NCBI GenBank assembly: GCA_949128115.1
Contig: OX421961.1
Location: 101,637,863 to 101,701,862 of the forward strand
Length of the DNA stretch: 64,000 bases
Direction: 5' to 3'
Origin: Anaspis maculata
Taxonomy: Eukaryota > Arthropoda > Insecta > Coleoptera > Scraptiidae
Shown: positions 45,022 to 57,000 of the stretch, piece after piece
Position numbering within the stretch: position 1 is the stretch's first letter
Layout of the letters: the number at the start of each line of letters is the position of its first letter
Program-made: the position numbers and the translations under genes
The notes under the pieces: model-generated
The model's input: only the letters and a program-made list of their open reading frames with translations
Database searches by the model: none
Told to the model about the DNA's origin: nothing

Positions 45022-48000
45022 TTAACTATCTGATGTCAAATTCGGCTTCCTACACTTGAGCAAGGGACTATGCTGATCAACGCTTATACTTTGGAAGAGC
45101 TGAAACCTTTGTTGCCTTTGATGTTGATTTTCCAGAAACGGAACGTTCACTCCTTTACCACTGCCGCCACCATCGGAATCCTCAGCAATGTCGACGGTCA
45201 CTTCGTCGAGCTGATTGTTTGAATTAAAACAGTTCTTGCCCCTGCGCAGCTGTCCCCTGTTGTCAGGTATGCTGTAGCACTTCCGCAGGTGACTTTTGCT
45301 CATCACCTTGTCCGGATCGAGACCCAACATTTCGAGAACTTTTCGCGGATTTTGCGTGATGAAATAATGAATTAGGTCGCCACCGCTGTTCTCTTGCGTT
45401 TGAGTTTCTTTGTCGGCATAGCCGATGAATGGTCGGAAGGCCTGCGACGATGAATTCGATTCTTCCCAGCAGAACATTTCCGGTGGATGTGAGCTGCTAC
45501 GGGCGAGTATCCCATTTCCGGAATTGCTGTGATGGAGGTGGGCTATGTTCGGATTGGAATGGGCGGAATACTGCACTGATGTGGCTCCAGACGGCGGTGT
45601 CGACATTTCCTGGAGAGCTTGAATTGCGTTACGGACCTGCAAAGTTGAAACTTGTCACATAAGACTAACCAGGAACCGAGCTATTAGATATAAGGCGACG
45701 AAAAAGCCGAGGGCTAGAGATTGGATTCAGTTCAGCGTTCAGCCATATACGTATGCTACTGGTATCAATGGTATCATACTTTAGTATAAACGCCGTTTGG
45801 CTCTGGAAAAGCTGATACCTAAAGTGTGATTTTTTTCTTAGTTTAAATAAAATAAAATATAAGTGAATAAAATAATGATCTCTTTTCAAAAATTTGAAAG
45901 TGAATCAATTTCAATTGTCTGATATCCAGGAACACTACTATCCTGGTTTGAGGAAATTTGAAATTTGACGCCTTTGGGGATGCCCCCAAAGTTCAAAGTA
46001 TGAAACTAATTCTAATTTTAGACCCATATGGATGAAAGTAAGAATGTGCTCCTAAGTGGTTACCTCCATGCTGAGCGTCGCGACATCTTGATGAAGCGTT
46101 GAAATCTGCGTATCCAACATATCAACGTTGTTTCTGGTGTTTTCCACGTCACTTTTCAACTCGCAATTCAGATCCACCAAGGAATTGCTCTTTGGATGGC
46201 TGGGCAGGACCACGCTCCTCTGCCTCACGACGCGTTCTCTCAACATGGCTAGATGGTTCGTGGCGACGCCGCCTAGTCTAGGACGACCTGCACTGCCACC
46301 ACCACCAACCCCGCTCCTCATCGCATTTTCATGAAACTCTTGAAGTCTGAAAACGTAAGGGTAGGTCGCGTTAGAAGTTAGTATCGTCCTGCTCTCGATC
46401 ATTTTTGTTTGTGTTCGAGTGTTTACTATACCTCAGGTTAAATTTTGCATGCCGTGGGCTGTTTGTTGTTACGACATGTAGGGGTGATCGGTTAGGGGAT
46501 AAAGGAGACGCCTCTCCGTCTTCGTGTGCGTTTTCATCGTCTTCGCTGATACTTGGCAAAGTGAGCGACGGCACCCCGTTGGCATCAGATTCTTGCTGTA
46601 AACAGGAAACCAGCGGAATGGCATCATGAAGGTACTGGCACAACGTTAAAATCTCGGTTAAAATATTGAACAACGACACACATTATACTCACAAGAACTC
46701 CACCAACTCCTTCAACATAAAACTTTCTAAGCGTTTATCGTTTAATATCGCATAAAGTTCTATTTTTTCGAGCACCCGTAGGACTCCCCCGCTAGGACTC
46801 AGTGAGGTTATTAAAAAAGATGTTTGAAATTACGACCACACGTGAGGAAAGCGTCAATTCCAGCTTTGATCTTTGCAGGGGCATTGTCGAAAGACTTTTA
46901 ATTGATGAAGACATTCGCAATGGCAATAACAATCTAACAGGACCCGACAGAGTAGCAGGATGAAAGGTTTAATGAGTGCATAAAATGGCAAAGAGCTGTT
47001 GGCAGGGGGTTAAATGAAAATTCCTTACACATGCAACATTACTTGCGACTCGGGTTGAGATTACAAAGTAGGTATCCTTCCATTCGTTGATTGCCTGTTC
47101 ACGCACTTGACGTGCACGGAATCAGTTACGCGACTCGACCTGTTGATTTTTACGAGAGAAAGTAAACGAGATCGTAAATTTTGAAAACAAAACTGAAACA
47201 CAACTGCGGGTTGTAAAGAAATTGATTTGCTCAAGGTCGCGAGCAGAAGGATCCCAGCAGAGAAACTCTTAACTTGAACGAAATAATTATTGTAAGATGT
47301 TCGGTTATACGGGGCGCCAATGGTTAAGGGAAAAATCCAGGACATGTGTGAAAATTCGAGTTGGAACAGTTGCTTCAGCGAGCGCGTAGGTTCCACTGAA
47401 ATTCTGAAATTAAACATCTATCGCGCTGAAACAGGAAACACTGAAGTGCCTGCGCGGGATGAGCTAATGGCGATCTCCAGGCCCAGAGTTTTTGTGGAAG
47501 TAGAGGAATCTGGAGTTTTAGCTCATCGGTCATGAGTTCGAATAAGAATCTAGGATCCACCGAATCCGGAACAGATTGATGAACACATCCACAACTAAGC
47601 ATTATTAGATTAGATGAACGAATTTTTTTTGCAATTTCGGGCTTCTCATGCCGTGGTCATTGCTCATTGGTCGCCCGAAACAGGCTGGAGCGGTCCGATT
47701 TTTAGTAGGTACATAGGACATTCACACATATTCACATAATACTGGTATTCAGTTGAAATTGATCACAAGATAAGTACGACGTAGGTAGGTAGTTTTTGGG
47801 AAACTCGACAAAGTGTACCTACCTACTCCCTACTCGAGAGTATTTCGTATTTACGTAAGTAGGTACGAGTACATGATCATAGTCTTTCTGTAAAAGCACT
47901 TTCAACCAGAAGAGGCTATCAACACCACACAGCAAATTCGCGAACTTGAAAAAACACATTTCGGGAGATAAACATCGCACAATGTGTTTTATTTGGAGTT

Positions 48001-51000
48001 TCGTTCCGCCACGGTCTGTATAGGTATCATTCAATTTCATTCATTGACAGTGCGAATTTGAGAGCGAGTAAATATTTGGATACAACCTAATTTGCACATC
48101 ACCGATGTAAAATTCAAATAACTCACTTCGGCTTCGTATCCCTCTCGAACGTTGAACGTAAGGTCGTGTTGGATGTCGTTCGCAAATTGCTGCTGGTATT
48201 CCGGATAGAGCCTGAGGACATCCACCAGGCCCTGCATGTAGATGCATTTCAGATCACAGTATGTGAGAGCTCTCACGTCACTACTAGATTTAATTATAAT
48301 ATCACTGTTGGGTCCTCCGCGTCCTGCTTCCGTCGACGGACCGCTGGACGCCTGCTGGAGATGAACGCTGATGTCGCTCCCCACCAAATCACCCTTGCCT
48401 GTATATCAACAGAGAATATTAAATTTTTCTTATAAACCAGAAGAGACCGTGAATCGAAATTAGCAGGCAGACCTTTTAGCAAGGCGCCGAAGTAGATCTT
48501 CGCGATAAATAATTCATTAGGGTTAATCGAGCTCACCTAATATGGCGACGACCATATTGTTCTGAACGACCTCCATGGATCCATTGCAGATGTAGTAAAT
48601 GTAACTTAGGGCGTCCCACTTGTGTATCAAGTATTCACCTGGGGCGCAGAAGTTGTTCCTGATGTGTAGCGAGAGGAGTTTGAGGCAACCTTGGGAGGCC
48701 GCTTCGAAAATTGGCAACTGCAGGATCTCCCTGTGCAAATGCATGGATACGTCGCCGCGAAGTTCTTCCGGAAACTCCTTCAGCGTCTAAACGAGACATA
48801 CAGAATTTTTAGAAATGCAAGTAGATTTTTTTTCTCTCAACTTTTCTCGAGGGTCTTTGAACTTGTATTACTAAAAACTGCATTACGGAAGCAAAGCTAT
48901 GCGTCAATGACAAAAAACCAATTTCAACATTTCCTACACTTGACCCCACACCTTTTCAATTCGTCTATAGGTAACTTCCGAGTTAACTGTCGGATCAATA
49001 TCCCCCACCTTCGTTGGTAGAAAAAAAGAAAGAACATAGTGCCTATAGTACCTAATGAAATTTATTAAAAGCCCCTCTTCCTCTAAATTGTGCTTTGTGC
49101 GCTAAAAGATTGTGTCCATGAGAGTAACTCTCGGGGAGCTACTTAGTGGGAGTATAGTGTCTACACTGGCCTCTGCCTCTGTGTGGTTAGGTCACTTTTC
49201 CACTTCCAAAATCTTCCTGTCGCAAGCTTTTGGTGTTTGATTGTGCATGGCCATTACAGACAAACCCCTTGAAAACTAGTTTTTTTTCGTGTAATCAGCG
49301 CACCAACTTTGGCTTTAAAACTTGAGGCTATATGGTTTATAATTAAATTGTTTGTAGAAAATGTACAACAGGACTAACTAGAGAACAAACTAATAAATTG
49401 TAGTCGGAGTTCACAATAGTTGAGAGTTAATTATTTGAAGCGTTGCAGCGAGGAACGTGGGAAAGGGAAAGTAAAATTATAGGCGGATCGTGAAAAAGAA
49501 AGCAAAAACGTAGGAAAGCATGAAAATTATATTTTTGAAAAATATTCATAAGTACTTCAAACTTTAATGCCTAATAACTAATCGGAGGCACTCTCAATTA
49601 TTTTGAACTCCGACTGTACCTAGTCCATTTCAAATTGATGCGAATATTTGGCACATTCACACCATTAGGCATTTTCTTCGCTTCAAACGATAACTCAGCA
49701 TATTGCCCTCTTGCAAGAAACTGGCTGAAAGCTGGGCCGTGTTCCAGCGAGAAATTTTTTAAATATTAAATTACACTTTTAAAGAATACATATGGGACCC
49801 TTTATCGTTACTAACCCTCATCATTCAGTTCAATTCCTCCGTGTTTCAGACACACGTCCTTTGATTTATTACACATTTAGGTTCTCATCCGCAAATTTTC
49901 ACACAGTAATTTGATGCAGGCCATCTATTAATTTTACTACTACCTCTACCGAAGCAGAATAGGGGTGTCTAATTGCACGGGCTTTGTCTTCGAAAAGTGG
50001 ACACGTCAAGGGAACACTGACAAATTGTAAGTTGTTTAATGGACTTGCCCACTTCCTCCTTGAAATTTGAGCGTTGAATCTGAAATCCAACTTTGCATCC
50101 ACTGTTTTTTTTAGTATGAACCGAGGTATGAACCGGAACCAATTAGGTATGTATTGACATTTTACTTTTTCATAAAATTACTGAATCGGTTCCATTGATT
50201 CATTGTGATATTATTTCATAACTGTTTACCTGCTATATGTACTTAGGTAGATGCTCCTCAAATAAGTTTGTTGTAACAACTTCGTTCAACATTTGGTTGT
50301 CTCATGTTTACACTCAAGGTGACGAAGCAACTCGGAAGCATAAAGCAATGAATCTGATTTCTGTGATTTATTACTTCAAAAGTGCCATCTTCACTCCGAT
50401 GCTGATGTTTCTGAACGCTACGGTACCTCAAGCTCTTGTCTCATTCAGTCTCCAACAATATTACGAACAATGTCTCGGGAACATACAAGCGTCTGACTTT
50501 TTGCCGCTTTCATCAAAAAATTCCGCTGGGATTTTAGAAGATTAAAAAGCATATTCGTACGTAGATATGATGTAGCCGTGCATTCAATATTTTTACGACT
50601 CGCAGAACATTTATTTCAGGAAAATGACCCGAAAGACATTACTGATGACGGTTGGGGTCTAATACTGACAGAATATCCGGTGATTTATTACCGCAAACTC
50701 ACAATCCGCGGTTATACCTACCATCCCGAAAGTTTTTATTCAGTTTGCGGACGTATAATAAATTAGATAAAAAAGAATCTGGCTATTGCCTTGAAAGCGA
50801 AAATATAAAGCTTCTTCTACCTTCATCAGCTCAGCTGTTTATTCATTAGATGCGAGCGAAAACTTTGAACCGTGAAAGTACCAATGCAAACAATGGCTGT
50901 GACGAAAATCATGGATAACAGGCTAGCCCGCACATTGGAAAATGCAGCGCTTTTTAGCGCACTTCTCCTAACGGGAAGGCGCTTTTGTCCTCGCTTTGTC

Positions 51001-54000
51001 CGTCCGTTCGTCCGTCCGTCCGTCCGTCGCAGCATCTAGTCCTAGACGGAAAGGTTTTTGCGAAAAATTTTCACTCCAACGTGTAGCTCATGACCTTGTA
51101 TTCCGAACCGAAAAATCTCGACCAAATAATGATAAACAATTACAATAGTAATCACTATTGTAACACTATTGTACAATTTAGTGTGGCGCATTTCAGAAGC
51201 CGGCCTTGATTTCGAAAGTTATCACATGCGAAGAAGTACCCGATCTTATCAGTTCACAATAATACATATGGGGAGTTATATTTAGAGGAGGATTTGAACT
51301 TCATTTGACCAAAAATTCCACATCGGTGCGATGTTCGGGTCAAAACTTATGAATTTTTGAAAATTACTCCGAAGCTGCGGCTCGGCCGCAAATGATTATT
51401 CGTTGTTTGCTGGCGCTTGGAATCTTCTTCTCTGAACGGGACGAAATGCTTGACAAGAAAATTTCAACTCAAATATGAGTAACTCATGGTCTTGGTACAC
51501 GGACCAAGAAAAAGCTTGCCGAAATAACGATAAACAATCCCAATAATCCACCACGTCTTCTCCGCTCCCGGTTGATCATGGAGTTCCCCAAGGTTCCGTG
51601 CTTGGACCGACACTGTTTCTGATTTATATAAATGACTTACCTTTCGAACATGCCGATGGGGCTATCAGGTTGTTCGCTGATGACACAGTTCTATGCAGTT
51701 CGGCTCCAGGACTTGAGGGTGCTGTCTGTCTCGACGCCAGTTTGCGAGGGCTAGCTACACGTTGGTTTGCTTCGTATAGGCTGAGCCTTAATAATGAAAA
51801 ATCTGCTAGTGTTTTGTTTACTTTGAATAGAGTCGGTGATGTGGACCTGGAGGGATCGGCTAAGTTTCTGGGACTGCACATAGACTCCAGACTGTTGTGG
51901 GACAAATATGGTGATGTTTTGGGGACCAAGTTGTCAAGACAAATTTACTTGCTGCGTAGTATCTCGAACTGTGTGTCGGGCTCTGTATTGCGTAACGCTT
52001 ATTTTTCTGTCATTGAGACTCACTTGTCGCATGCGTTAGTTGTATGGGGCCACTCGTCGGTGAGATCCTACATTTTCCGTTTACAAAGAAGAGCTCTTCG
52101 TGTTGTTGCGGGTATTGGCTACAGAGACGATTGTCGGCCACATTTTGTCAGACTGAAAATCATGACCTTGCCTTGCCTTTATATCTTCCAGTGCTTGGTC
52201 CACGTCAAAAGCAACTTATCAGAGTACTCCGCGAATTCGGATATCCATGTGCACGATACAAGGAATAAGCAGCTTTTGCGTCCAGCTCCTCTGCGGCTTA
52301 CCCGGTCTCGGATGGCCAGTAATTATCATGCCATCGGATTCTTCAATAAAGTCCCTGATGAAGTCAAAAAGTTACCTTTATTGTCATTCAAAAGCCATGT
52401 CAAGAAACTGTTGATCAAGGAGGCTTACTACTCGTGGGACGAGTTTCTCAACTCCGACCACAACGCTTTTTTGTAATTGTACGTTGCTTCAGAACTTTGT
52501 TGCATATAATGTGTTTTCTGTTTTTGTATTTTATGTTTTACATAATTTTCGGTGAGACGGAAGATCAGCCGTTGAGCTGAATCTCACCTTTTGTGTACCT
52601 TTTACACAATAAATTCTTTATTTATTTATTTATTAATAATAAATTTGAGTGTACGGCGGCGTCGCGGATTAATTGCTGAATTTTACATTTGAGTGTGAGA
52701 AATTAGGACATGCGGAGAAGTACATATTGTTATGGAAATACATCACCACATGTGTGGGGTTATATTTAGAGAAGAATTTGAACTTTCTTTTGACAAAAAC
52801 TCCATTTCGATACGACCCCCGGATCATAAGTTATTAATTTTTTAAAACAACCGCGAAGCTACGGCTCGGCGCAATTGAAAAGCTGTACGACTCACTACGG
52901 ACTACGGGCGTGTGTTTTGGTAGCGCATAGAGAAATGACGCTTATATTATGGCCGGTTTCTTTCTTCTCATTTTTGATGTTTTCTTTATGGCGGATCAAT
53001 TGCTAGATTATTACCGCCGGAACCGAGGCCGGAACTGTAATATTTGTTTAAATTTCAGAAATAAGATCACTGATTTCTAGGAACGTTAACTTTTTGCGTA
53101 TTACATTACAAGGGCTTCAATGTCTTTGATGTTAGCGGAAGGGGGGGATCGAAGCAAGAGCCTTGGATCGGATTGGAGCAATAGTTCAGTCAAAATAGGT
53201 TTTAACCGGAAAGAAATTCGGAAGTTGACGAAATTTGGTGGATCGATGCAGAATTTAACGTGGAATAACATACTGAAATTCCCGAGAATTCCAATGCTTG
53301 GCTTTTTTCTAGGACCAATAAAAGAGCGCCATCCTTGTAAATTTTCGACTTTTTCTGAATAACTTGTAAACTATCACCATTAGAACACAAAAACCAGCGA
53401 AGCAAATGTAGCGCGTTAAATTATCAAGAGATCAGTATCAAATTCATCACTTTGTGGTTAATAGTCTCCGAGATACAGCGTCTGCTAGAACGCAGTGAAA
53501 ATGACTCAAAATTTATTTCCGGATTTTACGTAACAATTTGCATAGTGTCAGTTCAAGGGCTGTAACGTGGACAGCAAATGTGCGGATTTCAGTGTGTTTT
53601 ACAATCTTGGAAAGCCAATTTAACATTTGGTATCACACTTTTGTCTAGAAGTCGCCAACTTCAAAATGGTACTTTTCCTCGACCTTTCAAATTTATACTT
53701 GAAGTTCCGAAGAATCCCCAAAAATCGATTATTTCCATACCATACCATTTGCTTCATTTTTCAAGTATGGAAAAACCATCTGAAGAATATGTGAAGGATT
53801 GAATACCAAAAAAATAACATGTTTCAGAATCTTTTTCCTAGTGATGGTTCCTGAGGTATATGGGCTAAAAGACTAAAACGACATACTTGGAAAAAAAATT
53901 GGTAGTTCGGACACTAACTGCTGAATACTGTACGGACCTTGCATTTTAGGTGTAAGATGCCACTTGGCAGACGTGGAAAGTACATAAATATATTCACTAC

Positions 54001-57000
54001 GTCTGCTGAGTGGCATTTTGTATCATCAAATGCAAGGTCCGTACAGTATTCAGCAGTTAGTGTCCGGACTACCTATCTTTTTCTCCGAATAGGTCGTTTT
54101 AGTCTTTCAACCCATATAACTCAGGAACCATCACTGGGAAAAACATTCTGAAACATCCTATGGTTTTGGTATCCAATTCTTCACATATTTCCTGGATGGT
54201 TTTGTTCTACTTGAAAAAGTAGGCAAATGGCATGGTATCAAAATAATCGATCTTTGGGGATTCTTCGGAACTTCAAGTATCGATTTCAAAGGTTGAGGAA
54301 AAGTACCATTTTGAAGTTGGCGACTTCTAGACAAAAGTGTGATACCGAATGTTGAATTGGCTTTCCAAAAATGTGAAACACGTTGAAATCCGCACATTTT
54401 CTGTCCACGTTACAGCCCCTGAACTGACACTATGCAAATTGTTACGTAAAATCCGGAAATAAATTTTGAGTCATTTTCACTGCGTTCTAGCAGACGCTGT
54501 ATCTCAAAGACTATTAACCACAAAGTGATGAATTTACTACTGATCTCTTGAGAATTTAACGGGCTACATTTGCTTCGCTGGTTTTTGTGTTCTTTATGTG
54601 ATAGTTTACAAGTTATTCAGAAAAAATCGAAAATTTACAAGGATTTTTATTGGTCCTAGAAAAAAAGCCAAGCGTTGGAATTTTCGGGAATTTCAGTATG
54701 TTATTCCACGTTGAATTCTGCATCGATCCACCAAATTTCGTCAACTTCCCAATTTATTTCCGGTTTGGCCAGATTTTTGCTTAATTTGACTGGACTACAA
54801 GAGCCAAGAGCCAGCTACCCATTTTTCGATGGGTAGCTGATGTGCTCAAGGGTAGCCAATTGGCACTGTTTTTGTTATCCATGCATAGTTATCATTATTA
54901 TCAAAAAATAAATAAGAATAACCTGTGCACTTAGAAGAACTTGAACTTCTCCTCGGGGAATGAAGCTATACTACAGCCCTTGAACTTTATCCGATGGATA
55001 GCTTAGATCTTCAAGGACCCAATAGGCAGATTGGCTTAATAATTTCGCCGCCATATTGGAATCTCTTATAAGTTGAACGATTGCCAGGAATCTTAAAATT
55101 TTTCCTTGTCTAGTACGATCATTCTCATTTTCAAGCCGAATTTCATGGTTCTGCCGCCATCTTAGCTGCCATATTGAAATTTTCTATTAGTGTAACGATT
55201 TCCATGAAACTTGAAATTTAATTTTGTCTCGTATATAGACATTCTTATTTTCTAGCCAAATTTCATGATTCTGCCGCCATCTTGGCTGCCATGTTGAAAT
55301 TCCTCAATAATGGGACGATTGCCATGGAACTTGAAACTTATCCTTATTGTCCAGGACGATCATTCTTATTTTCATGCTAAATTCCATGATTCCACCGCCA
55401 TCTTGAAATCTCTTACTAGTGGAACAATTGTCATAAACTTAAAACCTAATCTTGTCTCTTATGAACCTTCTAGTGCTATTCTGTGAAAAATAGCATTCCA
55501 TAAACGCTCTGTTATGTGAAAATTCGTGTCGGCCATTGGTTGTTGCCTTGGTAATAACAACGTAACAGAGCCTTTATGGAATGTAATTTTTTAGAGAATC
55601 GCACCATTCTTATTTTCAAGCTGAGTCTCATGATTCCGCCGCCATCTTGGCTGCCATATTGAAATTTATTATCAGTGGAACGATTTTCATGGAACTTATA
55701 CCTTTGTTTCTTTGATCATTCTCATTTCCTAGCCAAACTTCAACATTCCGCCTCCATCTTGGCCGTCATATTGAAATCTCTTATTACCGGAACGATTTTC
55801 ATGAAACTTCGAACTTACTCTTGTTTAGTAGGATCATTCTGATTTTCAAACCGAGTTTCATGATTCTGCCGCTAGTTTGGTCGCAATTATTGGAATTTTT
55901 TTCCAAATAACGATAGAACAATTAACATCTTGCGTCCAATAATCCTTCAAAAAGGAAATGCGCTACTGAGCCCTATGCCCATGAGGCATATTCGCTTGCT
56001 CTAAGGTGTTATTGGGACTATTGCGAGCAAACAATCGAGTAAGTAGCGAACTCCAGAGTGTAAATTGTGATAGTCTGTGCTTTGAACTTATATGTTTTCA
56101 CGCAGGTGCGGGTCTTTTAATTTACCTTATTCAATTTATTGTTGAAACATTCTCCAATTTCTTTATAATCTCCTTGATGGTCTCTCGATCAGTTATTTTC
56201 GGTATTATGTGCCTTTTACTGTCTTCGACGATTATTACAAGCATCACAGCGTAGCATCGGTTATTTTCGTTGTCGCGGACGAGTATTGCTGAAAATTCTC
56301 TACGTCACTTCTGCATTGTGATTTTGTAGGAACAAAAGCTCATTCCCATCACTGATAGTGTCAATTTTATTATTTGCTTGAATTTTACTAAATTTATCCC
56401 TTGTGTTAGTGCTACATTTCCGAATTTGTACGGGTTTATGTGATTTATTTGTATATCTAATCATTGGCTCTTTTCGTATTGCATTATTTGTATTTTACTG
56501 ATACAATACTGTTACGATATTTCGCGTACGGGTTCGAATATAATTGAGACGATTGTTTTAAACACACACTGTTTATTTCTGCGTACTACAATCAATACAC
56601 CAACAATTATTCACGCTTGGAATTATATCGCAGGTACTTCGCTTGTTATCGCTCGCTATCCGCTCGCATTCCAATTCAATACTGCCGCGAGCTGCCGGCT
56701 GATGCCTTATATAAGGCCTCCGAATAATGTTCTCGAGCTTTCTGTCTACTTCCAGCAAATTCCATGGTGGTCTGGCATATGCGGTTTCTAGATCATTCCT
56801 GAATAATCGTACACTTTACCCGTATAATTCTGCCAGGCTACGAGCGGCGCCTCCGCCAAAATGGACAGATCTTTCTTGATCGAGCATTGAAGTCTACCTT
56901 CAATTTCACATACACGAACGCTCTGGAATGCACCAGATCGCTCCAGACTTCTACACTGCGATCTAATGATGGAAAGATCCAGAAACATCGAGTGTTTACC

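Noticed and set aside
50237..50766. Two neighbouring plus-strand ORFs of 102 and 62 codons in the Elk intron
   Set aside because: No motif, no splice signals linking them, AT-rich codon usage like the surrounding intron.
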